This document shows, in pieces, positions 18,521 to 27,173 of a stretch of DNA of 64,000 bases. Every line of letters begins with the position of its first letter. Within the stretch, counting starts at the first letter, position 1. The notes under the pieces were generated by a model. That model worked only from the letters and a program-made list of their open reading frames with translations. It did not search any database and was not told the DNA's origin. Origin of the DNA: Lysinibacillus sp. B2A1 (lineage in GTDB: Bacteria; Bacillota; Bacilli; Bacillales_A; Planococcaceae); assembly GCA_002973635.1 (NCBI GenBank), contig CP027224.1:3110501-3174500 (forward strand), given 5' to 3'. The translations under genes were made by a program, and so were the position numbers.

Positions 18521-19253
18521 AGATGTCTACAAGTCATACGGGGCAAAGGGTTTTTTCAAAGGTAGCCGCCAACAAACCATACTTGAAAATATTAATCTAA
18601 CATGTAGGCAGGGAGAATGCCTAGGGATTATTGGGGAGAGTGGGAGTGGCAAATCAACACTTGGGCGATTATTAACGGGTATTGAAAAGCCTGATAGCGG
18701 TACTATTACAATCGCTGGAAAGGATATTTTTAATAGGCAACAGCGTTTTGGCAATATTAGTGTTGTTTTTCAGGATTACCGTTCCTCCATCAATCCATTT
18801 TTTTCTGTAGAAGCAGCTATTTTAGAGCCTTTAAAAGCAGCTGAAAAGAAAGGAAATCTGGATATCTTTATAGATGAATTACTTGTAAAGGTTGGACTGT
18901 CGCCACAATACAGAAGTAAATACCCTCATGAATTATCAGGTGGTGAGGTTCAACGAGTATGTATAGCAAGAGCAATTTCTACTGAACCCAGTTATATTTT
19001 ATTAGACGAAGCTGTTAGTTCATTGGATGTCACAATACAACTACAAATTCTAGATTTACTAATAGCGTTAAAAGATAATTATGGTATGGGCTATATCTTT
19101 ATTACACATGATCTCCAAGTGGCAGCCTATATTTGTGATCGAATGATGATTTTTAAGGATGGGCAAATACAAGAAACACTCGATACAAAAGACTTATCTC
19201 AGGTAAAATCCATTTATGCTAAAAAGCTATTACAACATCATATATCCTTTTAA
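18504..19253 (+). CDS. cntF: ABC transporter ATPase, CntF type
   Basis: 249 residues. Walker A GESGSGKST, signature LSGGEVQR, Walker B YILLDEAVSSLD, switch FITHDLQ. OppF/NikE-like second ATPase of the importer. In Walker B the usual DEPxSALD reads DEAVSSLD, which keeps the catalytic Glu and is common among OppF/NikE-type ATPases. Confidence 0.88.
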   Translation: MQLNVEDVYKSYGAKGFFKGSRQQTILENINLTCRQGECLGIIGESGSGKSTLGRLLTGIEKPDSGTITIAGKDIFNRQQRFGNISVVFQDYRSSINPFFSVEAAILEPLKAAEKKGNLDIFIDELLVKVGLSPQYRSKYPHELSGGEVQRVCIARAISTEPSYILLDEAVSSLDVTIQLQILDLLIALKDNYGMGYIFITHDLQVAAYICDRMMIFKDGQIQETLDTKDLSQVKSIYAKKLLQHHISF

Positions 19254-19281
19254 GGAAATTCTAATAATAAGGGGGAGGAGG

Positions 19282-20454
19282 ATGTTGAAGGGTGCTATGT
19301 CATGGCCTTTTATACGACTGTATGTACTCGTATTACTTTATTTTAGTGCTAACTCTATTTTAAATGTATTTATTCCATTACAGGGTGAGGCACTTGGCGC
19401 TAGCAATACGACAATAGGTATTGTGATGGGTGCCTATTTATTTACAACAATGCTTTTTCGACCCTGGGCAGGGCAATTAATTGATCAATATGGTCCAATA
19501 AAGGTTTTACATATTATTTTACTAGTCAATGGCTTAGCTTTAATTCTGTATACAGTGACAGGTTTAGGTGGATATCTGATAGCTCGCATTTTGCAGGGGA
19601 TATCAACAGCCTTCTTTTCAATGGCTTTACAAATTGGTATTATTGATGCTTTACCTGAGAAAGATCGATCCCAGGGAATTTCATTATATTCATTATTTTC
19701 ATATATTCCGGGTATCATCGGGCCTCTGTTAGCGTTGGGAATTTGGCAACAAGGAATGAATACATTTACGATCGTTATGGTGACAATTGCTATTGTCACA
19801 GGAATCGTTGGTTTTAGCTCTAAAATAGAAGGAAAAGAAGTACTCACATCAAAAGAAAATATAAGAAAGATAAGTGTTTTTCATTCATTTAAAGAATTAG
19901 TGAATAATCGAATTTTCTTGAAATGTAGCATCATTATGCTTGTGTCTTCCATTGTCTTTGGGGCAGTTACGACATTTATTCCTTTATATGCACAGCAAAT
20001 TAACAATGGTAGTGCGGGAATTTATTTGATGCTGCAGGCAACAGTAGTGGTACTGGCACGCTTAACCTTGAAAAAATATATTCCTTCAGATGGAAAATGG
20101 CATAATTCTTTTATGATACTTGCTATGATTATTTTAGCTTGTGCTGCAGGGGCTGTAAGTTTTGCTATAGAGGGCGGGGTTCTTTTCTTTTATGTAGGCT
20201 CAATTTTAATGGGTCTAGCACAGGCCATTGTCTATCCAACACTGACTACCTATTTAAGCTTTGTTTTAGACAAAGATAATCGGAATATGCTATTAGGTTT
20301 ATTTATTGCCATGGCAGATTTAGGTGTTTCGCTCGGTAGTGTGATGATGGGACCAATTGCAGATGCTTTATCGTTTTCATATATGTATGGTATATGTGCA
20401 TGTTTAGGTTTACTCATGATATTGATTTCATTTGAAAAGAGAGCAACTTATTGA
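19282..20454 (+). CDS. cntE: MFS metallophore exporter, CntE type
   Basis: About 390 residues, 12 hydrophobic segments of the major facilitator superfamily, with the motif-A-like stretch RPWAGQLIDQYGP. CntE secretes the free metallophore. The frame is open from 19216 inside cntF; ATG 19282 directly after GGGGGAGGAGG, or ATG 19297 (MSWPFIRLY), are the realistic starts. Last gene of the cntKLMABCDFE series, the same order as in S. aureus. Confidence 0.85.
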   Translation: MLKGAMSWPFIRLYVLVLLYFSANSILNVFIPLQGEALGASNTTIGIVMGAYLFTTMLFRPWAGQLIDQYGPIKVLHIILLVNGLALILYTVTGLGGYLIARILQGISTAFFSMALQIGIIDALPEKDRSQGISLYSLFSYIPGIIGPLLALGIWQQGMNTFTIVMVTIAIVTGIVGFSSKIEGKEVLTSKENIRKISVFHSFKELVNNRIFLKCSIIMLVSSIVFGAVTTFIPLYAQQINNGSAGIYLMLQATVVVLARLTLKKYIPSDGKWHNSFMILAMIILACAAGAVSFAIEGGVLFFYVGSILMGLAQAIVYPTLTTYLSFVLDKDNRNMLLGLFIAMADLGVSLGSVMMGPIADALSFSYMYGICACLGLLMILISFEKRATY

Positions 20455-20477
20455 AAATAGTAATGAGCACTATTTTC
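20453..20477 (+). terminator. Hairpin at the end of the cnt operon
   Basis: GAAAATAGT, 7-base loop, ACTATTTTC; a T6 run follows 8 bases later, so it is a weaker terminator. The next 200 bases before ctc hold GC-richer short palindromic stretches near 20500-20600 and no gene. Confidence 0.5.
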
Positions 20478-20694
20478 ATAGATTGTTTTTTCCTATTTGG
20501 CGGGCGTTTGTACGCTTCAAAATAAAACCCCAGAGGCTGTCTATGGATTTTTGGAGAGCGGAGCTTTTCGAGCGAGCTCAAAAAAATCTGGACGTAATAC
20601 GCTGAGGCATAATTGATATGTCTAAAGGTATAAAAATCATAACAACAGGTAAACCTTTTATGAGACTAGTTTCCATGAAAGGGGAAATTGACGT

Positions 20695-21330
20695 ATGACT
20701 ACAGTTTTAACAGCAATTAAACGTGAAAAAGGGCATCGCTCATCATTAACGCAGCTTAGACAGAACGGTGCTATTCCAGGTGTTGTCTATGGCTATCAGA
20801 TGGAGTCAACAGCCATCTCAGTGGATGCTAGAGCATTTGCCAAAATACTAGCTACGTTCGGAAATAAAAGTGTCTTTCAATTAGATATGGATGGCAGGCA
20901 GATCAATGCAGTATTAACAGAAGTGCAACGTTGTGCGCTTAAGGGCAATGTAAAGCATGTGGATTTTAAATCCATCAATATGTCTGAGGAGCTAGAGGTA
21001 GATATTCCAGTGACAGTGGTTGGTCATGCAGTAGGAGTTGCAGATGGAGGATTCCTTTTACAGCCTAATCGTGAGGTACGTATAAAGGTGAAGCCGACAG
21101 AAATTCCTGAATCAATAGAGGTAGATGTCACTAGTTTAGCTATTGGGACTTCCCTCTATGTCGGAGATATCCGTCAGCAGTTTTCCTTTGATATCTTACA
21201 GGAGGATGATTATACATTAGTGACAATCACACCACCTGCTGCTGAAAATGTACAGGAAGATGATACAGTGGACGACACACCTGAAGTGATAGAAGCAACT
21301 GGCCAAAATACTGCTGAGCCAAAAGAATAG
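20695..21330 (+). CDS. ctc: 50S ribosomal protein L25 / general stress protein Ctc
   Basis: 211 residues: N-terminal L25 5S-rRNA-binding domain (AIKREKGHRSSLTQLRQNGA, IPGVVYGY), C-terminal TL5/CTC beta domain, and an acidic tail rich in D/E/T typical of long CTC forms. It binds 5S rRNA and is a stress protein in Bacillus. Here it stands alone behind AAAGGGG; no clear sigma-B promoter was found. Length is normal. Confidence 0.92.
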   Translation: MTTVLTAIKREKGHRSSLTQLRQNGAIPGVVYGYQMESTAISVDARAFAKILATFGNKSVFQLDMDGRQINAVLTEVQRCALKGNVKHVDFKSINMSEELEVDIPVTVVGHAVGVADGGFLLQPNREVRIKVKPTEIPESIEVDVTSLAIGTSLYVGDIRQQFSFDILQEDDYTLVTITPPAAENVQEDDTVDDTPEVIEATGQNTAEPKE

Positions 21331-21374
21331 AGCAAGAGAGGAGCCATCTTACATGTAGTAAGTGGCTCCTTGCT
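21331..21374. terminator. Bidirectional terminator, ctc / DUF2812
   Basis: Stem made of AGCAA, GGAGCCA, CTTAC paired with GTAAG, TGGCTCC, TTGCT with small bulges. It lies between convergent genes. Confidence 0.75.
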
Positions 21375-21376
21375 GT

Positions 21377-21991
21377 TTATTGTATAAACTGCTGTATAGA
21401 TTTACGATAACGGAAATACATGACTAGGTACATAGCGAAAGCTGCTAAAAATAGCCATGGTGGGATAAAACGCATGAGGGCAAAGGGTGTTTCAAATAAA
21501 AAAGCAAAAAGGAAAGCAGAACCTTCTTTATCCCATAAACCTGGGGTAAAATAAGCATCTTTTATATGGAGAAACTTGGAGAAATTGTCGTTATTATAAA
21601 AAATCATAAACCATATAAAAGAGAGGATCGCCCAATTGCTGGAATGCTTCATTAATCGTTTATATTTAGCAATTTGGGAATCATTATCAGAAAATAATTG
21701 GTCATTGCCATCTTTTCTTTTTAACCAGTAATAAGTACCATCGTATGATTTTTCTTTTAATGCTTGCCAGCCAAAATCCTCATATAACTGCTTATAGTTA
21801 GTTTGGTCTTCTTTCCGAAGATCCTGTTGACAATCAATGCGGATAACTTGTTCAAGATCAGCTGTACTTTTAAATGTATAAAAACCAACAGAATTGATTT
21901 TTGTACAAACCCATCCTTTGGACAGCATATGATTTAACCATTGCTCTTCCTTATCGATATCAAAAAAGATTTTAAACTTTTTCAAATCCAT
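21377..21991 (-). CDS. DUF2812 membrane protein
   Basis: About 204 residues. The N-terminal half is the DUF2812 domain (FFDIDKEEQWLNHMLSKGWV, later YYWLKRKDG); the C-terminal half has two hydrophobic segments. DUF2812 proteins are almost always encoded next to PadR-like regulators and are thought to act with them at the membrane; the function is unknown. ATG 21991 has GGGAG just upstream within the padR 3' end; ATG 22003 is an alternative. It overlaps padR by 20 bases, so the pair is coupled. Confidence 0.8.
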   Translation of the reverse strand: MDLKKFKIFFDIDKEEQWLNHMLSKGWVCTKINSVGFYTFKSTADLEQVIRIDCQQDLRKEDQTNYKQLYEDFGWQALKEKSYDGTYYWLKRKDGNDQLFSDNDSQIAKYKRLMKHSSNWAILSFIWFMIFYNNDNFSKFLHIKDAYFTPGLWDKEGSAFLFAFLFETPFALMRFIPPWLFLAAFAMYLVMYFRYRKSIQQFIQ

Positions 21992-22295
21992 CAGCTCCCT
22001 CATATAAAGATAAAATTCGCTGCAATCTTTGTTGCTCGGCTGCTAATATTTTTAGTCCCTCAGCCGTTGTTTGGTAAACCTTGCGTCTTGTGTCCTGAGT
22101 CTCAACGGGCGAAATCCAATGATATTTCAATAAATTTTCAATTGCTCCGTACATAGTGCCAGCAGCAATTCTTACACTACCAGCACTCATTTCCTCGATT
22201 TTTTGCATCATTGCATAGCCATGTAACGGTTCCCGTAAGGCGAGTAGAATATAATGCATGGTTTCAGATAAAGGCAGTAATTTATGTTTTTTCAC
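21972..22295 (-). CDS. PadR family transcriptional regulator
   Basis: 107 residues, winged-helix PadR: MHYILLALREPLHGYAMMQK, then VRIAAGTMYGAIENLLKYHW and TRRKVYQTTAEG. Acts as a repressor of its own two-gene operon by analogy with other PadR-DUF2812 pairs. A perfect long palindrome 12 bases upstream of the start is the likely operator. Confidence 0.88.
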   Translation of the reverse strand: MKKHKLLPLSETMHYILLALREPLHGYAMMQKIEEMSAGSVRIAAGTMYGAIENLLKYHWISPVETQDTRRKVYQTTAEGLKILAAEQQRLQRILSLYEGADGFEKV

Positions 22296-22306
22296 TAGTT
22301 CACCTC

Positions 22307-22355
22307 ATATACAGTTCGACTATATAGTTTGATTATATATAGTCGAACTGTATAT
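22307..22355. promoter_or_regulatory. PadR operator, 20-bp perfect inverted repeat
   Basis: Arms 22307-22326 (ATATACAGTTCGACTATATA) and 22336-22355 are exact reverse complements separated by 9 bases. It lies directly upstream of padR and covers its promoter region. PadR proteins bind ATGT-type dyads; such a long perfect dyad suggests tight repression or two dimers. Confidence 0.75.
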
Positions 22356-22371
22356 TGCAACTGAATAAAAA

Positions 22372-22398
22372 AAGACAATGCACTTTTTGCATTGTCTT
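22372..22398 (-). terminator. Terminator of the YczE-like gene
   Basis: AAGACAATGCA and TGCATTGTCTT with a 5-base loop; T7 follows on the minus strand. Confidence 0.9.
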
Positions 22399-22404
22399 GA
22401 AAGC

Positions 22405-23031
22405 TTATACTACGGCGCTTTTCACGCCAGTCCATCTCATAAATAATTTTTCATTAAAAGTTAAAGCAAATTGTACGATTGGTCCGAGTCCAAAAGCCAT
22501 CAGCATAGTACCTATACCGATAGGACCACCCAGTAAAAAGCCAATCACAGCAACCGTTACTTCCATAGTTGTTCGGGAGCGTGTGACACTCCAGCCTAGT
22601 TTATGAACCATAAGTAACATTAGTGTATCTCGCGGGCCAATGCCTAAATTTGCTACCATATACATACCGCAGCCCCAGCCCAATAAGACTAATCCTGTTA
22701 GGTAGGAAACGAGCTGCATCCAAAAACCATCAATGTCAGGCAGCCAGTAATTAAAAACATCAATAAAAATACCTGCTAAAAACATATCGATAAAAGTCCC
22801 TGGTAATGGGAATTTTTTCGTGATAACCATATCAAAGGCTAAGATTGCAAGTCCCAATAAGATGGACCAAGTGCCAATCGTTAATCCAATTGATTTCGTT
22901 AAGCCGATATGCAGTACATCCCATGAGCCTACACCAAAGAGTTGGCCTTTAATGGTTAATGTAATACCAAAAGAAAGTACAATAATGCCTGTTATGAAAA
23001 ACAAACATCGCGTAAAAAAAGCTTGTTTCAT
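22405..23031 (-). CDS. YczE/YyaS-type integral membrane protein
   Basis: 208 residues with five or six hydrophobic segments and the signatures GVGSWDVLHIGLTKS and NLGIGPRDTLMLLMVHKLG, which mark the YczE/YitT-related family. Role unknown; in Bacillus, YczE affects lipopeptide production. Monocistronic between the padR operator and the divergent pyridoxamine-oxidase-like gene. Confidence 0.82.
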   Translation of the reverse strand: MKQAFFTRCLFFITGIIVLSFGITLTIKGQLFGVGSWDVLHIGLTKSIGLTIGTWSILLGLAILAFDMVITKKFPLPGTFIDMFLAGIFIDVFNYWLPDIDGFWMQLVSYLTGLVLLGWGCGMYMVANLGIGPRDTLMLLMVHKLGWSVTRSRTTMEVTVAVIGFLLGGPIGIGTMLMAFGLGPIVQFALTFNEKLFMRWTGVKSAVV

Positions 23032-23194
23032 TTTTTAACCTCATTCATCCGGAAATTCCTGTTGTCTATCAAATTATTATAGCAATGGATTTTCAATATG
23101 TCCGAAGATTGTCATTTCACATTTTTCAAAAAAAACGGTTTAGCTTTATTATGAGAGGGCAAAATAGATAATGTAGATGAAAGGATGGGATGAA

Positions 23195-23620
23195 ATGATT
23201 TCTGTACGCGATGAAATTTTAGAAGTTTTGAATCGTGAAAAAATAGGAACGATGGCAACAGTAGAAAATGGTAAACCCTACTCACGTTACATGACTTTCC
23301 AACATGAAGATTTTGTGTTATATACGGTGACAAATAAACATTCTGAGAAAATGGAAGAGCTTCGCAAAAATCCATATACCCATATATTATATGGCTACGA
23401 AAATGGAGGCTTTGGTGATACGTATGTTGAAATAGAGGGTAAACTCACAGAAGTACACGAGGAAGGCATTAAAAATAAAATAGCAGAGTTTTTTACGAGT
23501 ATTTTTGTAGGCAATCAGGACGAAATGGTATCACTTAAAATTGAACCTATTCGTATGCGCTTAATGAATAAAAAGGGGCAACCTCCAAAAGAGTTAGAAT
23601 TTACAAACGACCATGAGTAA
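23195..23620 (+). CDS. Pyridoxamine 5'-phosphate oxidase-like general stress protein
   Basis: About 141 residues of the split-barrel flavin-binding fold: KIGTMATVENGKPYSRYMTF, then YTVTNKHSEKMEELRKNP and GYENGGFGDTYVEIEGK. It resembles the general stress protein 26/YdaG group that binds FMN or F420-type cofactors. ATG 23195 is favoured over 23177: AAAGGA lies 9 bases before it and the family starts at this Met. No partner gene. Confidence 0.85.
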   Translation: MISVRDEILEVLNREKIGTMATVENGKPYSRYMTFQHEDFVLYTVTNKHSEKMEELRKNPYTHILYGYENGGFGDTYVEIEGKLTEVHEEGIKNKIAEFFTSIFVGNQDEMVSLKIEPIRMRLMNKKGQPPKELEFTNDHE

Positions 23621-23632
23621 ATGGTCGTTTTT
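23605..23632 (+). terminator. Terminator overlapping the gene end
   Basis: AAACGACCAT, 6-base loop, ATGGTCGTTT, T run. The stem uses the last codons of the preceding gene. Confidence 0.88.
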
Positions 23633-23799
23633 ATGAGCATAAAAATAGCAAAAGCAATAAAATTTATGAATCCAACCGTTGAGTGAACGAAAGATAAAAT
23701 ATAAGTGGAAAAGGGAATATGACTTACACACAAATACCATCTGAAAGGAAAAAATAATCCATTCATAAACAATTTTACAAAAAGATACTTGTAAATAAT

Positions 23800-23824
23800 A
23801 GTTAAGTGTAGTTAACTTAACTAA
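23800..23824 (+). promoter_or_regulatory. Operator-like palindrome upstream of lipase-like gene
   Basis: TAGTTAAGT and ACTTAACTA, perfect 9-bp arms with a 7-base spacer, 30 bases before the start codon. No regulator gene adjoins it. Confidence 0.5.
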
Positions 23825-23854
23825 AGGGATATTTTAAAATAGGAGTTGAGAGTA

Positions 23855-25318
23855 TTGAGGTTGTTTGAAGGGATTTTAATTGTTGTTCATATTTTTTGGC
23901 TTTTTTCTTTTTTGTTTAGATTCGATGCAAAAGTTAAAACAATGATTAATGTTATCGCACTAATTCTTTTGGTTATTCATCTTGGGTTTGAGGGTTACAG
24001 ATGGCAAATGGGATTAACCTATATATTATTTATTCTTTTAACTGCTTTCACAATAAAGCCATTTAGACAAAGGAACGTAGAAAGAGCCACGCTTGGAAGC
24101 GTAAAAAATAAACGGAAGGTCAAAAAGCTTTTATACATATTATTTATTGTTATTTATACGTTCAGCAGCTTTGGTTTAGTCACTATTATGCCTGTATTTC
24201 AACTTCCAAAGCCTACAGGTCCTTTTGAGGTAGGTATGAATTCAAGGCATTTGATAGATGAATCCAGATATGACTCGCACCAAAATGCTAGGGAATTAAT
24301 GATACAAATATGGTATCCAGCTGAGTTGAAAGATGATTCGAGAGAAATTCATTATGAATCCTTTCCTTACGAAGAATGGGCAGGAACGCTGGAATTTATT
24401 TTTTCAGTTCCGCGCTATCTATTTGAGTATTTGAAGTATGGACAAACTAACAGCATAAAAGATGTAGCAGTATCTAATCAAGAAGATAAATATCCCGTTC
24501 TTTTATTTTCTCACGGATTTGGCAGTACTAGAATGCAAAGTATTTCCCAAATGGAGGAATTGGCTAGTCATGGATACATTGTTGTCAGCGTTGACCATAC
24601 GAATGATGCAGCCTATACGAAATTCCCAGATGGACGGGAAATTATGAATCAAACAGACGCATATTCTTATTCATATAATATTGAAGATGAGAAAGATGTT
24701 AAAACGAGATCAAAAGATATGAGCTATGTGCTCAATCAATTAACAATAATAAATGGTAAGGACCCTCAAAGCTTGTTTACTGGAAAGATGGACATAAACA
24801 AAATCGGAATATTTGGCCATTCATATGGAGGTTCAACAGCTGCCCAAGCATTGTTAGATGATAGCAGGATTTCTGCAGGAATCAACATAGATGGGCCATT
24901 GCATGAACCAGTGGCTAGCTCAGGATTTGAACAACCATTTATGTTTATTTTAGATGAAGATTATCTCTACTTATCAGACGAAGAAATTCAATACACGAAA
25001 ATCACCCCAGAGGAATTTCAAAAGTATCATGATAAAATAACAGAACTTGCAGATTTTCACTATAAAGAGGGGATAAAGGGAGATACTTTTATGCTTACTT
25101 TTATAGCAGGAGATCATTATACTTTTACAGATTTCCCTTATCTCTCTCCATTGTTGTCGTGGAATATTGACGTACATCAATTCCATCAAGTAATGAATCG
25201 GTATATTTTGGCTTTCTTTGATCATTATGTGAAAGATGAAGAGCCTAGTCCATTGCTTAGAAAAGAGGAAAAAGAAGACAAGTTCTACTATTTTAAAACG
25301 AATCTTAAAAATCATTGA
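23855..25318 (+). CDS. Membrane-anchored alpha/beta hydrolase, PAF-acetylhydrolase-like
   Basis: About 487 residues. Four hydrophobic segments within the first 125 residues, then a lipase domain: oxyanion region LLFSHGFGSTRMQ, nucleophile motif GHSYGGS (Ser near residue 330), INIDGPLHEP, and a catalytic His candidate in AGDHYTFTDFP. The pattern fits the platelet-activating-factor acetylhydrolase family, with the active domain outside the cell. TTG 23855 is preferred: AGGAG ends 9 bases before. A paralogue of the same layout lies at 40119-41423. Confidence 0.82.
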   Translation: MRLFEGILIVVHIFWLFSFLFRFDAKVKTMINVIALILLVIHLGFEGYRWQMGLTYILFILLTAFTIKPFRQRNVERATLGSVKNKRKVKKLLYILFIVIYTFSSFGLVTIMPVFQLPKPTGPFEVGMNSRHLIDESRYDSHQNARELMIQIWYPAELKDDSREIHYESFPYEEWAGTLEFIFSVPRYLFEYLKYGQTNSIKDVAVSNQEDKYPVLLFSHGFGSTRMQSISQMEELASHGYIVVSVDHTNDAAYTKFPDGREIMNQTDAYSYSYNIEDEKDVKTRSKDMSYVLNQLTIINGKDPQSLFTGKMDINKIGIFGHSYGGSTAAQALLDDSRISAGINIDGPLHEPVASSGFEQPFMFILDEDYLYLSDEEIQYTKITPEEFQKYHDKITELADFHYKEGIKGDTFMLTFIAGDHYTFTDFPYLSPLLSWNIDVHQFHQVMNRYILAFFDHYVKDEEPSPLLRKEEKEDKFYYFKTNLKNH

Positions 25319-25487
25319 CAGAATAAAATAATAAACTAATCAGATTAATATATATGGAATAAAGATTATCTTTAGAGTATAAAATGGAGAACACTGTAGG
25401 CCTAAATCATTTCAATTTACTAGTTGACGAGGCTATTTAATGAAGCGTCCTTCAAGCATATTCCAGTAGTAGAAGCATAAATAAGGA

Positions 25488-25528
25488 AAAACGACCTAAA
25501 AGTAAGGGAGCTTTTGGGTCGTTTTTTA
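25488..25528. terminator. Bidirectional terminator
   Basis: ACGACCTAAAAG and CTTTTGGGTCGT with one G-U pair; A5 before and T6 after, so it works for the convergent FMN-reductase gene. The 200 bases to the left (25319-25487) hold no gene. Confidence 0.85.
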
Positions 25529-25530
25529 TA

Positions 25531-26082
25531 TTATAAAGCACGAGTTTTTAACTTCTCGTTCAATATTTTTGCTTGGGCTAAAGCCTGTGCATCGTTTGTG
25601 ATTTCTCCAGGCTTGTTGCCATTTCCGATAATATAGGAGGAAAAGGGCATTTTTAGGAAGTCGAAAATATATTGGAATTGCTGAATCATTGGAAGCCCTT
25701 TAATATAAGGCTCGTCGCCACCGACGGCAAGGACGATTGCCTCTGTTGTCTGAAGCTTTTCCTTGAGCTGTGGGAAACGCTCGTCACGAATGGCATGGCT
25801 TAAGCGATCTATCATATTTTTCATGATGCCTGACATGCTGTACCAATAAATTGGTGTTGCGAAAATCACAATATCACTTGTAAGAAATGCTTGAATAATT
25901 TGATTATAGTCATCATCTACAAACTGAAAGCCGTTGTCGTCATGACGTAAATCGTGAATTGGCTGTATCATTATATTTTTTAAAACTATTTTTTGATGCG
26001 GAATATCTGCTAATACATAATCAGCTAGCTGTTCGCTATTACTCGCGGTTCTGGAGCTACCGATAAAAGCAGTAATGTTCAT
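25531..26082 (-). CDS. NAD(P)H-dependent FMN reductase / flavodoxin-fold oxidoreductase
   Basis: 183 residues: MNITAFIGSSRTASNSEQLA phosphate loop, ATPIYWYSMSGIMKNMIDR and AVGGDEPY are the flavodoxin-like fold signatures. It reduces FMN or quinones with NAD(P)H. Divergent from a LysR regulator with a dyad between them, so probably its target. Confidence 0.85.
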   Translation of the reverse strand: MNITAFIGSSRTASNSEQLADYVLADIPHQKIVLKNIMIQPIHDLRHDDNGFQFVDDDYNQIIQAFLTSDIVIFATPIYWYSMSGIMKNMIDRLSHAIRDERFPQLKEKLQTTEAIVLAVGGDEPYIKGLPMIQQFQYIFDFLKMPFSSYIIGNGNKPGEITNDAQALAQAKILNEKLKTRAL

Positions 26083-26151
26083 ATGAATCCTCCTCTATCT
26101 TTCAGGTTATAACTAGTGTAAACTTAATTTTATTATCGATAAAGCTGAATG

Positions 26152-26172
26152 TTTCGATGAAATATATCGAAA
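26152..26172. promoter_or_regulatory. LysR-type binding dyad
   Basis: TTTCGAT, 7 bases, ATCGAAA, a perfect dyad containing the T-N11-A pattern, in the divergent promoter region. A second palindrome TTATCGATAA lies at 26133-26142. Confidence 0.65.
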
Positions 26173-26198
26173 AAAACGATTTATAGGGGATGTTAATA

Positions 26199-27083
26199 AT
26201 GGATTTAAAACAGTTACAAACGTTTTTAACGGCTGCAGAAACATTGAGCTTTACACAGACCGCACAGTTGCTTGATTATGCACAGTCCAGTATTACAGCA
26301 CAAATTAAATCACTTGAAGAAGAGCTCGGAGTTATTCTTTTTGAGAGGCTTGGAAAGCGTGTCATTCTTACGGATGAGGGCAAGCGATTACAACAGTATG
26401 CCCAAAAAATGCTGGAGTTAGATAGCGAAATGAAAAAAGCAGTGTCCAATGAACAAGCACAAGTGGTGCTGAAAATTGGCGCACAAGAAAGTCAATGTGT
26501 TTACCGTCTACCAAGTATTTTGCAGCAATATCAGAAAGCTTATCCACAAGTAAAAATCATTTTTAAGCCCGTCCATACAACTGAAATTGCCAAAGATCTA
26601 TTACAGTCTGGAATTCTTGATGTAGCCTTTATTTCGGATGTATATAAGGAAACGCCTATGTTGTACCGCGAGAGACTTATACAGGAACAATTAATCTTTG
26701 TAAGTGCACCAACTAGTATAAAAGGCCCTTTCTTATCAGTGCATCAATTATCAACAGAGACAATGCTTCTGACTGAAAATGGGTGCTCTTATCGCAATCA
26801 ATTAGAAGCGCAGCTACAGCAAGAGGGGGTCATGTCATTACAAATGATTGAATTTGCAAGTATTGAAGCTATTAAACAATGTGTAATGGCAGGCTTAGGT
26901 ATTACAATTTTACCTAAAATGGTGGTGGAAAGAGAAATAGCGAAAGGACAGCTAATTGAATTACAGTCTTCATTCAATGTAAAGCCTATTTATACGGATA
27001 TTGCTTGGCATAAAGATAAGCATATCCAGCCGTATCTTAGTGATTTTATAGAGATCGCAAGGGATTGGTATCGAGCACTGTAA
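26199..27083 (+). CDS. LysR family transcriptional regulator
   Basis: 295 residues. N-terminal HTH: LKQLQTFLTAAETLSFTQTA, then SSITAQIKSLEEELGVILFE; C-terminal periplasmic-binding-like effector domain. ATG 26199 follows AGGGGA by 8 bases; 26190 is less likely. Probably controls the divergent FMN reductase gene. It is a paralogue of the LysR at 55269 (shared EAIKQC then MAGLGITILP-type blocks). Confidence 0.88.
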   Translation: MDLKQLQTFLTAAETLSFTQTAQLLDYAQSSITAQIKSLEEELGVILFERLGKRVILTDEGKRLQQYAQKMLELDSEMKKAVSNEQAQVVLKIGAQESQCVYRLPSILQQYQKAYPQVKIIFKPVHTTEIAKDLLQSGILDVAFISDVYKETPMLYRERLIQEQLIFVSAPTSIKGPFLSVHQLSTETMLLTENGCSYRNQLEAQLQQEGVMSLQMIEFASIEAIKQCVMAGLGITILPKMVVEREIAKGQLIELQSSFNVKPIYTDIAWHKDKHIQPYLSDFIEIARDWYRAL

Positions 27084-27090
27084 AAGCAAA

Positions 27091-27113
27091 GGTGCCTGTA
27101 TGAATTAGGCACC
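27091..27113. terminator. Hairpin between convergent LysR and SLH genes
   Basis: GGTGCCT and AGGCACC with a 9-base loop; no T run, so termination is uncertain. Confidence 0.4.
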
Positions 27114-27173
27114 TCAATCGAAAATGTTGCTTATAATTTTGTGGTTAGATGCTTTGTTGCTGGTTGTTTCATT

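Noticed and set aside
19216-19281. Upstream extension of cntE
   Set aside because: It lies inside cntF; GGAGGAGG and ATG 19282 are the better start.
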